This document shows, in pieces, positions 1-7,727 of a stretch of DNA of 18,950 bases. Each line of letters starts with the position of its first letter. Within the stretch, counting starts at the first letter, position 1. A program made the position numbers and the translations under genes. Under the pieces are notes generated by a model. It did not search any database. It saw only the letters and a list, made by a program, of their open reading frames with translations, and was not told the DNA's origin. The stretch comes from Pseudomonadota bacterium (lineage in GTDB: Bacteria > Pseudomonadota > Gammaproteobacteria > Acidithiobacillales > Acidithiobacillaceae): the NCBI GenBank assembly GCA_021827445.1, contig JAKAVW010000021.1, positions 1-18,950 on the forward strand, given 5' to 3'.

Positions 1-319
1 GTTTTTATAGAGCAGGCAAGATTAGAATATAACAAAATATTTTTCATTGAATGATACGGATTTTTGGCGGGGCCATGCAGTATACACTACCCGACGCAGT
101 GGCTGATGTCGGCGAACAAGGCGGTGGCAAAAGTGCGGCCGGCCATGGCTCGTTCTGCCCTGGCAGATAGCGATGCACGGCACCTTGGCTGCCGGTATAT
201 ACCCAAAGCCGTCTATGATCGGGTGGTAGGGGTGTGGTAGGGAAAACACGCAAGATGGGCTCAAACATGGACGAATCTTCGCAGCGATGGCGGCCAAGAG
301 GGTGTCTGGCCTGATAAAG

Positions 320-501
320 TTTTCCACAAAGAGGTTAGACGGCAGTTACATGGACTTATTCTGAATCATGTTTCAGTAGTTTATGTAATACATTGTAATA
401 AATAACAATTTATTGTTACACAATGTTTCCGATCGGGGTGGGTGCTGCATTGCCACAACCAAACCACGGCGACCAGCAAAGTATCCACAAAGTTATCCAC
501 A
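320..501 (+). promoter_or_regulatory. Cluster of DnaA-box-like sequences with an AT-rich palindrome
   Basis: TTATCCACA at 493-501 is a perfect DnaA box. GTATCCACA at 481-489 lies 12 bases upstream in the same orientation, and TTTTCCACA sits at 320-328. Between them, 391-425 holds a nested inverted repeat: CATTGT/ACAATG arms enclosing TAACAAT-TT-ATTGTTA. Boxes beside an AT-rich palindrome are seen in origins and in DnaA-titrating loci. No dnaA, dnaN, rep or par gene is visible, so an origin is not shown. Confidence 0.35.
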
Positions 502-831
502 GGTTGCTTGCCACATAAAAACCTTGGCCAGGCGGGCAGTGGGCTGCGAGACCTTTGAATCAGGCGACGTTGTGAATCCTCCTTCACGGTGCCAGAGTGG
601 CTAGGAGCGGTGATCTGCGACGGTGGCGGGTCCTGATAATGCGAGGGACAACAACGCCTCAACGGCATTGACAAAGCCACTACACCTGGTAAATTATACA
701 AAAAGATATCAACATATTGTTATTTTCGGCGTTCAGGTGTATACCGTCCTTGCAGGATGGAGTTTTCGCCACATGCAGGAATACTCCAAGGCGCTACAGG
801 CTGGCTTACCGCAGCCCTCGCAGAGCCGGTT

Positions 832-837
832 TATAGT
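832..837 (+). promoter_or_regulatory. Possible -10 element of the nrdD promoter
   Basis: TATAGT lies 38 bases before the GGAG of the nrdD leader. TATAGAT lies at comparable places before ubiV (6566-6560, minus strand) and ubiT (8425-8419, minus strand). An AAGATAGC stretch is shared downstream of the nrdD and ubiV copies. No good -35 hexamer was found at normal spacing, so an activator-dependent promoter is possible. This is a weak call from sequence resemblance alone. Confidence 0.3.
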
Positions 838-874
838 AGGTAATGAAATAACTCTTTAAGATAGCCTGGCAATC

Positions 875-953
875 AGGAGAAGCGGAAATGGGGCGGCATG
901 CTGCCGCCGCGCTATCCCCTCCGTCTTAGAAGACGGGGTCCCCGCGCAAGCTA
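875..953 (+). promoter_or_regulatory. Structured 5' leader of nrdD, copy 1 of a three-copy RNA-like element
   Basis: The order is AGGAG (875-879), closing strand GCGG (882-885), a hairpin with 7-bp arms 892-898/902-908, the conserved GCTATCCCCTCC (911-922), a hairpin 921-926/931-936 with loop UAGA, closing strand CCGC (942-945), then 8 bases to the ATG at 954. There is no Shine-Dalgarno sequence between 946 and 953. If GCGG/CCGC pairs, the GGAG is effectively 10 bases from the start codon. The same architecture precedes ubiV and ubiT. The structure is my inference. A decayed IS200/IS605-type palindromic end is the main alternative. Confidence 0.6.
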
Positions 954-2987
954 ATGAAAGCACCTTTGTTCGCCAGTCATTCGAGTCGACCTGTTTGGCC
1001 ATTTGTCATTAAGCGAAACGGTACCAGGGCAGCTTTCGATCCAGAGCGAATTTGCTCAGCCATCACCCGGGCGGGACGTGCGGCTGATGAATTTGATGCC
1101 AGTGTCGCTGGGCGAATTACGGAAGTGATTTTGAACACGTTACGGCCCCTCGTCATCGACCGTGACCCCACGATTGAACAGATTCAAGATCATGTCGAAT
1201 TAACATTGATGGATGAAGGCTTCTATCGTACCGCCCGCGCCTATATCGCTTACCGTGAACAGCATCAACGCTTGCGCAGGGATCGTCAGACCGTGGTGGA
1301 TGCCGTTACCTCGGTAAATGAGTACCTGGATCGGGAGGATTGGCGAATCAATGCGAATGCCAATCAAGGTTATTCGTTGGGTGGCCTGATTCTGAACGTC
1401 GCGGGGAAGGTAACCGCCAATTACTGGTTGAGTCATGTCTATCCGGATGAAATCGGTGCCGCTCACCGTGAGGCGGATATTCATATCCATGATCTCGATA
1501 TGCTGGCAGGTTATTGTGCTGGATGGTCTCTGCGAACCTTGTTGCAAGAGGGTTTTAACGGCGTGCCAGGGAAGGTGGAAGCGGCACCTCCCCGCCACTT
1601 GTCCAGTGCTGTGGGGCAAATGGTAAACTTTCTGGGCACCTTGCAGAACGAATGGGCTGGCGCGCAGGCTTTTAGCTCTTTTGACACCTATCTGGCACCG
1701 TTTGTCCACAAGGATGGGCTTTCCTTTGACGAGGTACGTCAGAATATTCAGGAGTTTATTTATAATCTGAATGTGCCTTCCCGCTGGGGCAGCCAGACGC
1801 CGTTCACAAATGTCACGTTCGATTGGGTCTGCCCTGAAGATCTTCGGGAGCAGGTCCCGGTCATCGGTGGAAAGGAGATGCCATTCCACTATGGGGATCT
1901 GCAGGCGGAAATGGATTTAATCAATCGTGCTTACATCGAGGTGATGAGCGAGGGGGATGCCAAGGGCCGCGTCTTCACCTTCCCCATTCCAACCTATAAC
2001 ATAACCCCGGATTTTCCGTGGGAGTCCGAAAACGCCGAAAGACTGTTTGCGATGACGGCAAAATACGGTCTGCCCTACTTCCAGAATTTCATCAATTCTG
2101 AACTCCAGCCTAATATGGTGCGCTCTATGTGTTGTCGGCTCCAGCTCGACCTGCGCGAGTTGCTCAAGCGTGGTAATGGCCTTTTCGGTTCAGCAGAGCA
2201 GACGGGTTCCATTGGTGTGGTGACCATTAATTGTGCCAGGCTGGGTTATCTCCATAAAAACGACCGCAATGGCCTATACCAACGCACCGATGAACTGCTG
2301 GAATTGGCGAAAAGCAGCCTGGAGATCAAGCGTAAGATCATCCAGCGCCACATGGACACGGGGTTGTTTCCCTATTCAAAACGTTATTTGGGTACACTTC
2401 GCAATCATTTCTCCACCATTGGGATTAATGGGGTTAACGAAATGATCCGCAACTTCACGGATGATCGGGAGAATATCACAACGCCTTGGGGTTACGAATT
2501 CGCCTTGGAGTTTTTAGATTATATCAGGACTCATATGGTCACCTTTCAGGAGGAAACCGGCCATATGTATAATCTGGAGGCCACTCCTGCGGAGGGCACG
2601 ACCTATCGTTTCGCCAAAGAAGACCGCAAGCGATTTTCCGGTATTTTACAGGCCGGGACCGTGGACAAACCCTACTACACGAACTCTTCGCAACTCCCGG
2701 TTGGATTTACGGACGATCCGTTTGAGGCGTTGGAACGGCAGGAGGCTTTGCAAGCCAAATACACCGGAGGGACCGTTCTTCACCTATATATGGGTGAACG
2801 CCTCTCTAGCTCAGAAACCTGCAAGCGCCTGGTGCGGCGCGCGCTGGAGCGATTCCGGTTGCCATACATTACAGTTACCCCCACTTTTTCCATCTGTCCT
2901 GTGCATGGATATCTGGCTGGTGAGCATCCATTTTGTCCCGTCTGTGATCAGGAGCGCATTGCAGAAAAGCGGCGGCGTTCTGCATAA
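954..2987 (+). CDS. nrdD: Anaerobic (class III) ribonucleoside-triphosphate reductase, catalytic subunit lacking the glycyl-radical tail
   Basis: A 677-aa protein that reduces ribonucleoside triphosphates to deoxy forms in the cytoplasm without O2. Residues about 14-108 form an ATP-cone allosteric domain (VIKRNGTRAAFD at the front). The barrel follows, with DIHIHDLD near 175-182, Cys188 in GYCAGWSLR, and the Cys393-Cys394 pair in SMCCRLQ near the expected thiyl position. The C-terminus carries a zinc-site pattern Cys648, His651, Cys661, Cys664. The protein stops 13 residues after the last zinc Cys, so the RVxGY glycyl-radical motif normally found beyond it is absent; it is encoded by the next ORF. 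The ATG at 954 has no nearby Shine-Dalgarno and follows the structured leader. Forms an operon with the 68-aa ORF and nrdG. Confidence 0.96.
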   Translation: MKAPLFASHSSRPVWPFVIKRNGTRAAFDPERICSAITRAGRAADEFDASVAGRITEVILNTLRPLVIDRDPTIEQIQDHVELTLMDEGFYRTARAYIAYREQHQRLRRDRQTVVDAVTSVNEYLDREDWRINANANQGYSLGGLILNVAGKVTANYWLSHVYPDEIGAAHREADIHIHDLDMLAGYCAGWSLRTLLQEGFNGVPGKVEAAPPRHLSSAVGQMVNFLGTLQNEWAGAQAFSSFDTYLAPFVHKDGLSFDEVRQNIQEFIYNLNVPSRWGSQTPFTNVTFDWVCPEDLREQVPVIGGKEMPFHYGDLQAEMDLINRAYIEVMSEGDAKGRVFTFPIPTYNITPDFPWESENAERLFAMTAKYGLPYFQNFINSELQPNMVRSMCCRLQLDLRELLKRGNGLFGSAEQTGSIGVVTINCARLGYLHKNDRNGLYQRTDELLELAKSSLEIKRKIIQRHMDTGLFPYSKRYLGTLRNHFSTIGINGVNEMIRNFTDDRENITTPWGYEFALEFLDYIRTHMVTFQEETGHMYNLEATPAEGTTYRFAKEDRKRFSGILQAGTVDKPYYTNSSQLPVGFTDDPFEALERQEALQAKYTGGTVLHLYMGERLSSSETCKRLVRRALERFRLPYITVTPTFSICPVHGYLAGEHPFCPVCDQERIAEKRRRSA

Positions 2988-3006
2988 TACATTAAGGGAG
3001 AATACT

Positions 3007-3213
3007 ATGTACGCGGAGATAGTCAAAGAAAGAATGATAGAAGTTGAGTTGAGTGATGACGAAAGGCAACCCTGTGAAGTTTGGACAAGAGTTATGGGAT
3101 ATCATCGCCCGACTTCGTCGTTTAATATCGGTAAGCAGGGGGAGCATTTGGAACGTAAACATTTCATCGAGACCAAGAGCTTTGATGGGGACCGCTCTCC
3201 AGCAGGGCATTAG
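3007..3213 (+). CDS. Stand-alone glycyl-radical tail of class III ribonucleotide reductase (NrdD C-terminal fragment)
   Basis: A 68-aa ORF starting 19 bases after the nrdD stop, in a different frame, with AGGGAG at 2995-3000 six bases before its ATG. Residues 23-53 hold TRVMGYHRP and SSFNIGKQGEH. These align with the extreme C-terminus of one-piece NrdD proteins, where the Gly of RVxGY carries the radical (Gly681 in E. coli); here that would be Gly31. The protein probably docks on NrdD and is oxidised by NrdG, like the detachable spare radical domain YfiD/GrcA of pyruvate formate-lyase. Its stop TAG is directly followed by the nrdG ATG. Small proteins of this family are often annotated just as anaerobic ribonucleotide reductase. 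The separate working of the radical domain is inferred. Confidence 0.88.
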   Translation: MYAEIVKERMIEVELSDDERQPCEVWTRVMGYHRPTSSFNIGKQGEHLERKHFIETKSFDGDRSPAGH

Positions 3214-3954
3214 ATGGGCGCCAATGTTCTCTATAGAAGGGATATTATATCCGATAACCGGTCAATTTTATTACCATCTATTGCCGGTGTATCCCAGTTT
3301 AGTGCAGTAGATTACCCAGGACACTTGTGTGCCGTAATATATACCCAAGGTTGTCCGTGTCGCTGTCGTTACTGCCATAATCCAAACCTGCAGCGGGGGG
3401 GGCCGGGATCGTCGATTGTGTCATGGCCTATGGTTATGGAGTGGCTGGCGACGCGACGGGGATTGCTGGATGCAGTAGCATTTTGTGGCGGCGAACCAAC
3501 CGTCCACAAATCGTTATTATTGGCGATTAAGCAAGTAAAGGCATTGGGATTTAATGTCGTTCTGCACACGTCGGGGTTGTATCCACATAATTTTGCGAAG
3601 GTACTCCCACTCTTGGATTGGGTTGGGTTCGATGTCAAGTCACCTTTTGCGCGTTATCCTGATGTCACCGGCGTCCCCGGAAGCGGTGGCAAGGTAAAAG
3701 AATCTCTCGAGCGGATGTTGTCCAGCAATATTTCCCATGAGCTCAGAACAACGGTACATAATGCCATTTTAAGTAGCGCAGATCTTGTTATGATGGCTCG
3801 CGAGTTGCAAATGCTTGGTGTATCAAGGTGGGTGTTGCAACGCTTTAACAAGGCAGGATGTGCAGATTTAGAGTTGGTTGCTAGCCACACCGCAATAGAT
3901 GGTGATCTGGTTGATAGGTTGCGTGGCTATGTACCAAATATCTTGGTTAGATAG
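3214..3954 (+). CDS. nrdG: Anaerobic ribonucleotide reductase activating protein, radical SAM
   Basis: A 246-aa radical S-adenosylmethionine enzyme that should generate the glycyl radical on the partner reductase. The cluster motif CxxxCxxC is Cys47, Cys51, Cys54, followed by HNPNL, as in NrdG and PflA-type activases. FCGGEPT near residues 89-95 is the SAM-binding GGE motif. SQFSAVDYPG just before the cluster is typical of the longer NrdG2 subgroup; E. coli NrdG is only about 154 aa. The ATG directly abuts the stop of the 68-aa ORF with AGGG at 3204-3207, implying translational coupling. The first ~20 residues are not clearly family-like, so a later start cannot be excluded. Convergent with the fusion gene ending at 4030. 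Confidence 0.93.
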   Translation: MGANVLYRRDIISDNRSILLPSIAGVSQFSAVDYPGHLCAVIYTQGCPCRCRYCHNPNLQRGGPGSSIVSWPMVMEWLATRRGLLDAVAFCGGEPTVHKSLLLAIKQVKALGFNVVLHTSGLYPHNFAKVLPLLDWVGFDVKSPFARYPDVTGVPGSGGKVKESLERMLSSNISHELRTTVHNAILSSADLVMMARELQMLGVSRWVLQRFNKAGCADLELVASHTAIDGDLVDRLRGYVPNILVR

Positions 3955-4029
3955 CGAACTGGTTCTACGTCGTTTTGAGTGAAGGGCGGCGTTGAAATTC
4001 GTTGTTTACGTATTTGTTCGGCTATATCA

Positions 4030-5574
4030 TTATTGTACGGGTTCCCGGCGCGCAAGTTTTATAACCTTTTCCGCGACACCAAGGTCTATGGATGATTCGG
4101 CACTAAACTCTCCTGAATATGCCGACTGTTCTTGCATGAGATCGTAACAATTGGCGCCAGCGATATCCAATAACAAGGCGGGCATGTTTGCTGAGCGAAA
4201 AGCATATTCTCGTTTGATGTAAAAATTATTACAACACATTCCTAAGTAGGACTTGGTGCCACGTTCCTTGAGTGCCTTTAGTGTAATCTCTAAATGTTCA
4301 AAATTGGTTACGGTGGTGACTTGTAATCCTTGCTGTCTGGCTATTTGGTATACCTGACCAACATCGCATTTTCCGCACTGGGAGCAGCCGTCGTTATGCC
4401 GCCACTTGCACCAAGTGGGCTTGGCGCAGTATGGAACGAGCACCGTGTCAGCCTTTGCTGCGATATCAAAGGCATCCATTGTTCCGTCAGGGTCATGGAT
4501 CATGAAGGAACTCGCTGCCGATGGCGCTATGGAAAGTTTGGCAGCTATTCTATGTTGTTCGAAAAGGCGTCGGAGTAATACCATAATATGTTGTGGAGTA
4601 AATCTATACAATTCCCATTGATTCTCATAAAATAAATTATCCATTCGTTGCATGATTTCGCCTTCTGCTGCCCCACGCAGTACGGATTCAATTTTGCGAA
4701 ACAGGTTGTGTGGCCGAATGTACACATTGCCAGTCAAGTGCAAGGATGATATCCGGATATTGGCGTCTAACTGTATGCGTCCGTGAAGTATGCCGCCTGG
4801 TGTAATGGTAAAGCTGCTATAGGTGATTTCATGAGCATTTTCTGTGAGATCGTTGTGATTACATACGTATGTTTGCGATGTGTTATTAACCCATGAGACT
4901 TGCATGAGCGTTGGTAAGTTACATGATAGAGCTATAGATTGTGCTAAAGACTCCTTGAGCTGTAACAAGTCTGCATCGCTCAGGCTCGGCAGCGTGGTGA
5001 AGTGACAGGTGGCCGTACGTATGCCTGCTAGTGTTAACTTTTCCTTTGGAACACGTAGCGCGCGAAGCATCGTATTTATGTCCAATGACCTGTATAGCGT
5101 GCCATTTGCGATTAGAATATTGTCTAACATACCGACATGGACATTCCCCAGTTTTTGTCCATGCGCATAGATATCATTGGGGCTATTGAAATTAATATCT
5201 TCATAACCGCTATTATATAGACCACGACAAACTGCCATACAAATGATATCAAGCCATTGTTCGATACTTAAACGTTGTGCTGGAAGCGTTAAGCTCCAAC
5301 TAATTTGTTTGGGATATAAATACGATGTACCGCCGCCAGTTATACGCCGAATAATTGGGATGGATCTAGTCTGACAATATGCTGTCCGCACAGCAAAATT
5401 CTTGTCCTCATAGGCACCTAATGCCACGGTTTGTGTGTTTTCGTAAAAGCGCAGCAATGGCACATGGTCTGTACGTGTAACGATAATTTGCTGCGAATCC
5501 AGGACGATGTTATCGGCGCCGTTCCGAAGCCCACTATCCCCCCAAGTTAGCTTGTTCATAAATCTTTTTCCCAT
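4030..5574 (-). CDS. Lipoate-protein ligase-like protein fused to a DUF116 domain
   Basis: A 514-aa protein if started at the ATG overlapping the ubiV stop (TGATG, 5576-5572). A second ATG at 5559 is possible. Residues about 1-235 are a biotin/lipoate ligase fold, with RRITGGG at 76-82 and Lys141 in GQKLGNVH, the usual lipoyl-AMP-handling motif and lysine. Residues about 257-350 resemble the lipoate ligase accessory domain (GGILHGRIQLD, then TGNVYIRP). Residues about 375-490 match DUF116, with Cys383, Cys389, Cys397, Cys400, Cys403, a Cys447-Cys448 pair and Cys476, suggesting an Fe-S or other metal site. It is the last gene of the ubiTUV set. Lipoylation is the family expectation. The DUF116 role is unknown to me and the substrate is not shown. 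Confidence 0.82.
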   Translation of the reverse strand: MGKRFMNKLTWGDSGLRNGADNIVLDSQQIIVTRTDHVPLLRFYENTQTVALGAYEDKNFAVRTAYCQTRSIPIIRRITGGGTSYLYPKQISWSLTLPAQRLSIEQWLDIICMAVCRGLYNSGYEDINFNSPNDIYAHGQKLGNVHVGMLDNILIANGTLYRSLDINTMLRALRVPKEKLTLAGIRTATCHFTTLPSLSDADLLQLKESLAQSIALSCNLPTLMQVSWVNNTSQTYVCNHNDLTENAHEITYSSFTITPGGILHGRIQLDANIRISSLHLTGNVYIRPHNLFRKIESVLRGAAEGEIMQRMDNLFYENQWELYRFTPQHIMVLLRRLFEQHRIAAKLSIAPSAASSFMIHDPDGTMDAFDIAAKADTVLVPYCAKPTWCKWRHNDGCSQCGKCDVGQVYQIARQQGLQVTTVTNFEHLEITLKALKERGTKSYLGMCCNNFYIKREYAFRSANMPALLLDIAGANCYDLMQEQSAYSGEFSAESSIDLGVAEKVIKLARREPVQ

Positions 5575-6452
5575 CAGTCGTTGTGCGCCTGCATGAATGC
5601 CATGCCTGGCAAGCCATGCCAATAGCCGTTACAAGCAGGCGAGCGCCGCGCATCCTCGGAAATAGATGCCCCACCTAAAGTTGCCTGAAATATTTTCACA
5701 ACGGTATCTGTATCTTTGAGTTGTGGAGATATACGCACTACGTCTATATCCATATTCAACATTGCCCCAGTCTCGTGCAGCAGATTGCATGGAACCCCGG
5801 ATTGAAGCTGGATGCCATTCATGGTGAACAGGCGTTCATGCTCTTGTGTAAACAATGGCCGCCCTTCTGGATCCCGTATGCAGCGTTGTTCACATTCATC
5901 CTTGCCGATATTATCCGCACGGGCAGTGAAGCAGCGTGCCGAAAACGATAGCGGTAAATATCCATATGCGAAGACTTCCGTTTCCATGGCCGCCGGCCGC
6001 GTTTTTTGTAACGTGCCGATGGTCGTGGCGGGTAGCTCCACCGGTGGCACCCATCGAATTGCCCCAAGCTCGGCTAAGAGCGACAAGGTCTCGTTGTTAT
6101 AACAGTTTATGTGGGGTCCTGCGACAAAGGGAAACCGCCCCGCCAGTAAATGAACTGCAGACATATCATTGGCTTCGACAAGGTAATTAGCATTTGCACA
6201 AATCTTCTCTAATTGTAGAAGATCCGAGTTGGCTTCCGGGAGCGCTAGCGTGGAAAGCACAACCTCCTTGCCGGCGTCAGTGAGTCGCGCCGCAATGTTG
6301 AGCCAGTCCGCTCTACTCAGGGCGCGTCGTTTTGCGCACACGGTCTCTCCTAGATAAACAATGTCTACAGGCCAGGTTGCTGCAGACTGATAAAATTGCT
6401 CTATAGTTTCCTTTGACCAGTAGTAGTGAATCGGGCCTAATGAAATCTTCAT
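5574..6452 (-). CDS. ubiV: Oxygen-independent ubiquinone hydroxylation protein UbiV (U32 peptidase-like)
   Basis: A 292-aa U32-family protein starting MKISLGPIHYYW, the same length and start as E. coli UbiV (YhbV). With UbiU it hydroxylates ubiquinone precursors anaerobically, using prephenate rather than O2 as oxygen donor. Candidate 4Fe-4S ligands are Cys39, Cys174, Cys187 and Cys191; the last three keep the E. coli spacing (13 and 4). An ATG further upstream at 6476 falls in the loop-side arm of the leader hairpin and is unlikely to be used. The chosen ATG at 6452 has no adjacent Shine-Dalgarno and follows copy 2 of the structured leader. Its stop overlaps the start of the ligase/DUF116 gene. 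Confidence 0.95.
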   Translation of the reverse strand: MKISLGPIHYYWSKETIEQFYQSAATWPVDIVYLGETVCAKRRALSRADWLNIAARLTDAGKEVVLSTLALPEANSDLLQLEKICANANYLVEANDMSAVHLLAGRFPFVAGPHINCYNNETLSLLAELGAIRWVPPVELPATTIGTLQKTRPAAMETEVFAYGYLPLSFSARCFTARADNIGKDECEQRCIRDPEGRPLFTQEHERLFTMNGIQLQSGVPCNLLHETGAMLNMDIDVVRISPQLKDTDTVVKIFQATLGGASISEDARRSPACNGYWHGLPGMAFMQAHND

Positions 6453-6534
6453 TTTTTGTTCGGGAAGCCCTGGCATTTATGCCGGGGAGGGATAGCGTGG
6501 CCTGTGTTGCAAGCCCCATTCCCGCACTCCTTTT
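6453..6534 (-). promoter_or_regulatory. Structured 5' leader of ubiV, copy 2 of the three-copy element
   Basis: Read on the minus strand: AAAAGGAG (6534-6527), closing strand CGGGAA (6524-6519), hairpin GGCTT (6515-6511)/AGGCC (6503-6499) with one G-U pair, conserved CGCTATCCCTCC (6497-6486), hairpin GGCA/TGCC with loop UAAA (6483-6472) extended by CCC/GGG, closing strand TTCCCG (6466-6461), then 8 bases to ATG. The closing stem is a perfect 6 bp. Folding would put GGAG 10 bases from ATG, exactly as for nrdD, with different paired bases. A TATAGAT at 6566-6560 is a possible -10. Regulation is inferred, not shown. Confidence 0.6.
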
Positions 6535-6616
6535 GAGGATGCTATCTTGTTGAACGAATATCTATAGCCATCGATTCGCTAAATCACGCCATGAGTCGCC
6601 TGCATAATGCCGGGAG

Positions 6617-7627
6617 CTAATGCCAAGGTCTGTGATATGCCCCGAGAGTATGGGATTGTCCTTCAGAAAGGCGATCCAGAGCAGATATCCATTGGGGTTT
6701 TACGGAATATCGCTCAGGATTTGAAGCGCAAAGATCTATGGCCGCGCGCAAGACGCGCGCGACGACGGCGACATAGGCCGGACTTCGCTGGCGGCCTTCC
6801 ACCTTGATGGCGGCTACATTATGCTGGAATAAATCTGGTAAAATATCCAGGACATTTAGGCTGGTAGGTTCCTCAATGGCGTAATATGGCTGCGCGTTGG
6901 TATAGTAGCGACCCTTGCACAAGGTGGGATAACCAGTCGCCTCATTAAGGCCATGGCGATCAATCAATACGCCATTTAGACGAGACTGGCGGCCCAGGGA
7001 GGTCTCCTCCCACCGGACAGACTCGGCTGGTGAACAAACCCCGCTGACATTGGGGGACCGGCCCGTAATGTAGGATGACAAGGCGCAACGACCTTCTACC
7101 ATGACGCATAGACTTCCATAACCGAATACTTCGATTTCTACGGGGCTGTTGGCTATGGTATGCCAAAGTTGTGGTAAGGAGAGAACTCTTGGTAGAACGG
7201 CTCTCTGAATGCCAAATCGCTGGTGGTAGAACTCCAGAGCCTGATAAGTGGTGGCAGAGGCTTGCACGGAAAGATGCAAACGCAGATTGGGATGATGGCT
7301 TGCAGCATAGCGCAGCAATCCAGGGTCCGCCATGATCGCGGCATCCATTCCAAGCATCGCAGCGCGATCCACTGCGCTGGTCCAGACAGACCAATTGTGT
7401 GTCTGTGGATAGGTGTTGATGGCTAGCAGGACTTTTTTCCCGGCGCGATGCGCATATTCGATGCCACGTGCGGCTTCATCCGGACCAAAATTAAGTCCAG
7501 GAAAATTGCGCGCGTTAGTATCGTCACGGAAGCCCATATATACGGCATCCGCACCGTTATCAACAGCGGCTTTCAAGGCAGGTAGTCCGCCTGCGGGGCA
7601 AACCAACTCCGGTTTACGGTTATTCAT
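6617..7627 (-). CDS. ubiU: Oxygen-independent ubiquinone hydroxylation protein UbiU (U32 peptidase-like)
   Basis: A 336-aa U32-family protein starting MNNRKPELVCPAGG, close to the 331 aa of E. coli UbiU (YhbU). It acts with UbiV in anaerobic ring hydroxylation of ubiquinone precursors. The 4Fe-4S ligands Cys174, Cys181, Cys198 and Cys237 keep the exact 7/17/39 spacing of the E. coli set (169, 176, 193, 232). The start at 7627 has an ordinary Shine-Dalgarno, GAAGGGA at 7640-7634, six bases upstream. It therefore lacks the structured leader seen before ubiT and ubiV and acts as an internal contrast. It lies 100 bases downstream of ubiT. Confidence 0.95.
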   Translation of the reverse strand: MNNRKPELVCPAGGLPALKAAVDNGADAVYMGFRDDTNARNFPGLNFGPDEAARGIEYAHRAGKKVLLAINTYPQTHNWSVWTSAVDRAAMLGMDAAIMADPGLLRYAASHHPNLRLHLSVQASATTYQALEFYHQRFGIQRAVLPRVLSLPQLWHTIANSPVEIEVFGYGSLCVMVEGRCALSSYITGRSPNVSGVCSPAESVRWEETSLGRQSRLNGVLIDRHGLNEATGYPTLCKGRYYTNAQPYYAIEEPTSLNVLDILPDLFQHNVAAIKVEGRQRSPAYVAVVARVLRAAIDLCASNPERYSVKPQWISALDRLSEGQSHTLGAYHRPWH

Positions 7628-7727
7628 ATGATGTCCCTTCTATATAGATGAAGTTTTAATCTGTCAACGCTGTTTCCGAAAGTATTTATGGGAGCTATTA
7701 AATCTATTTGGTGCTATATATGGGCAC

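Larger units (their letters stand above)
1..953. other. Long region without a supported gene, upstream of nrdD
   Basis: No open frame here has a believable start, ribosome binding site and protein-like composition. The longest, about 100 codons on the minus strand at 22-327, is rich in Pro, Arg and His and reads like chance coding. What can be seen is a run of DnaA-box-like sequences (320-328, 481-489, 493-501), a nested AT-rich palindrome at 391-425, and near the right edge a promoter-like TATAGT at 832-837 followed by the structured nrdD leader. It could hold a decayed gene, a DnaA-binding locus or an unrecognised RNA; I cannot tell which. Confidence 0.5.

Noticed and set aside
22..327. Minus-strand open frame of about 100 codons
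   Set aside because: Composition is biased to Pro/Arg/His, there is no Shine-Dalgarno, an overlapping frame is equally open, and no family is recognisable.
661..730. FNR box upstream of nrdD
   Set aside because: Half-sites such as ATCAA and TTGTT are present near 708-722 but not in the required TTGAT-N4-ATCAA arrangement.
1..953. Chromosomal oriC
   Set aside because: Too few DnaA boxes, and no dnaA, dnaN, rpmH or gidA neighbours; only a DnaA-box cluster can be claimed.
2985..3009. Programmed frameshift joining nrdD to the 68-aa ORF
   Set aside because: A clear stop, a 19-base gap and an own AGGGAG-ATG start fit separate translation better; no slippery sequence is visible.
5574..6476. UbiV start at 6476
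   Set aside because: That ATG lies in the leader hairpin; MKISLG at 6452 matches the length and start of E. coli UbiV.
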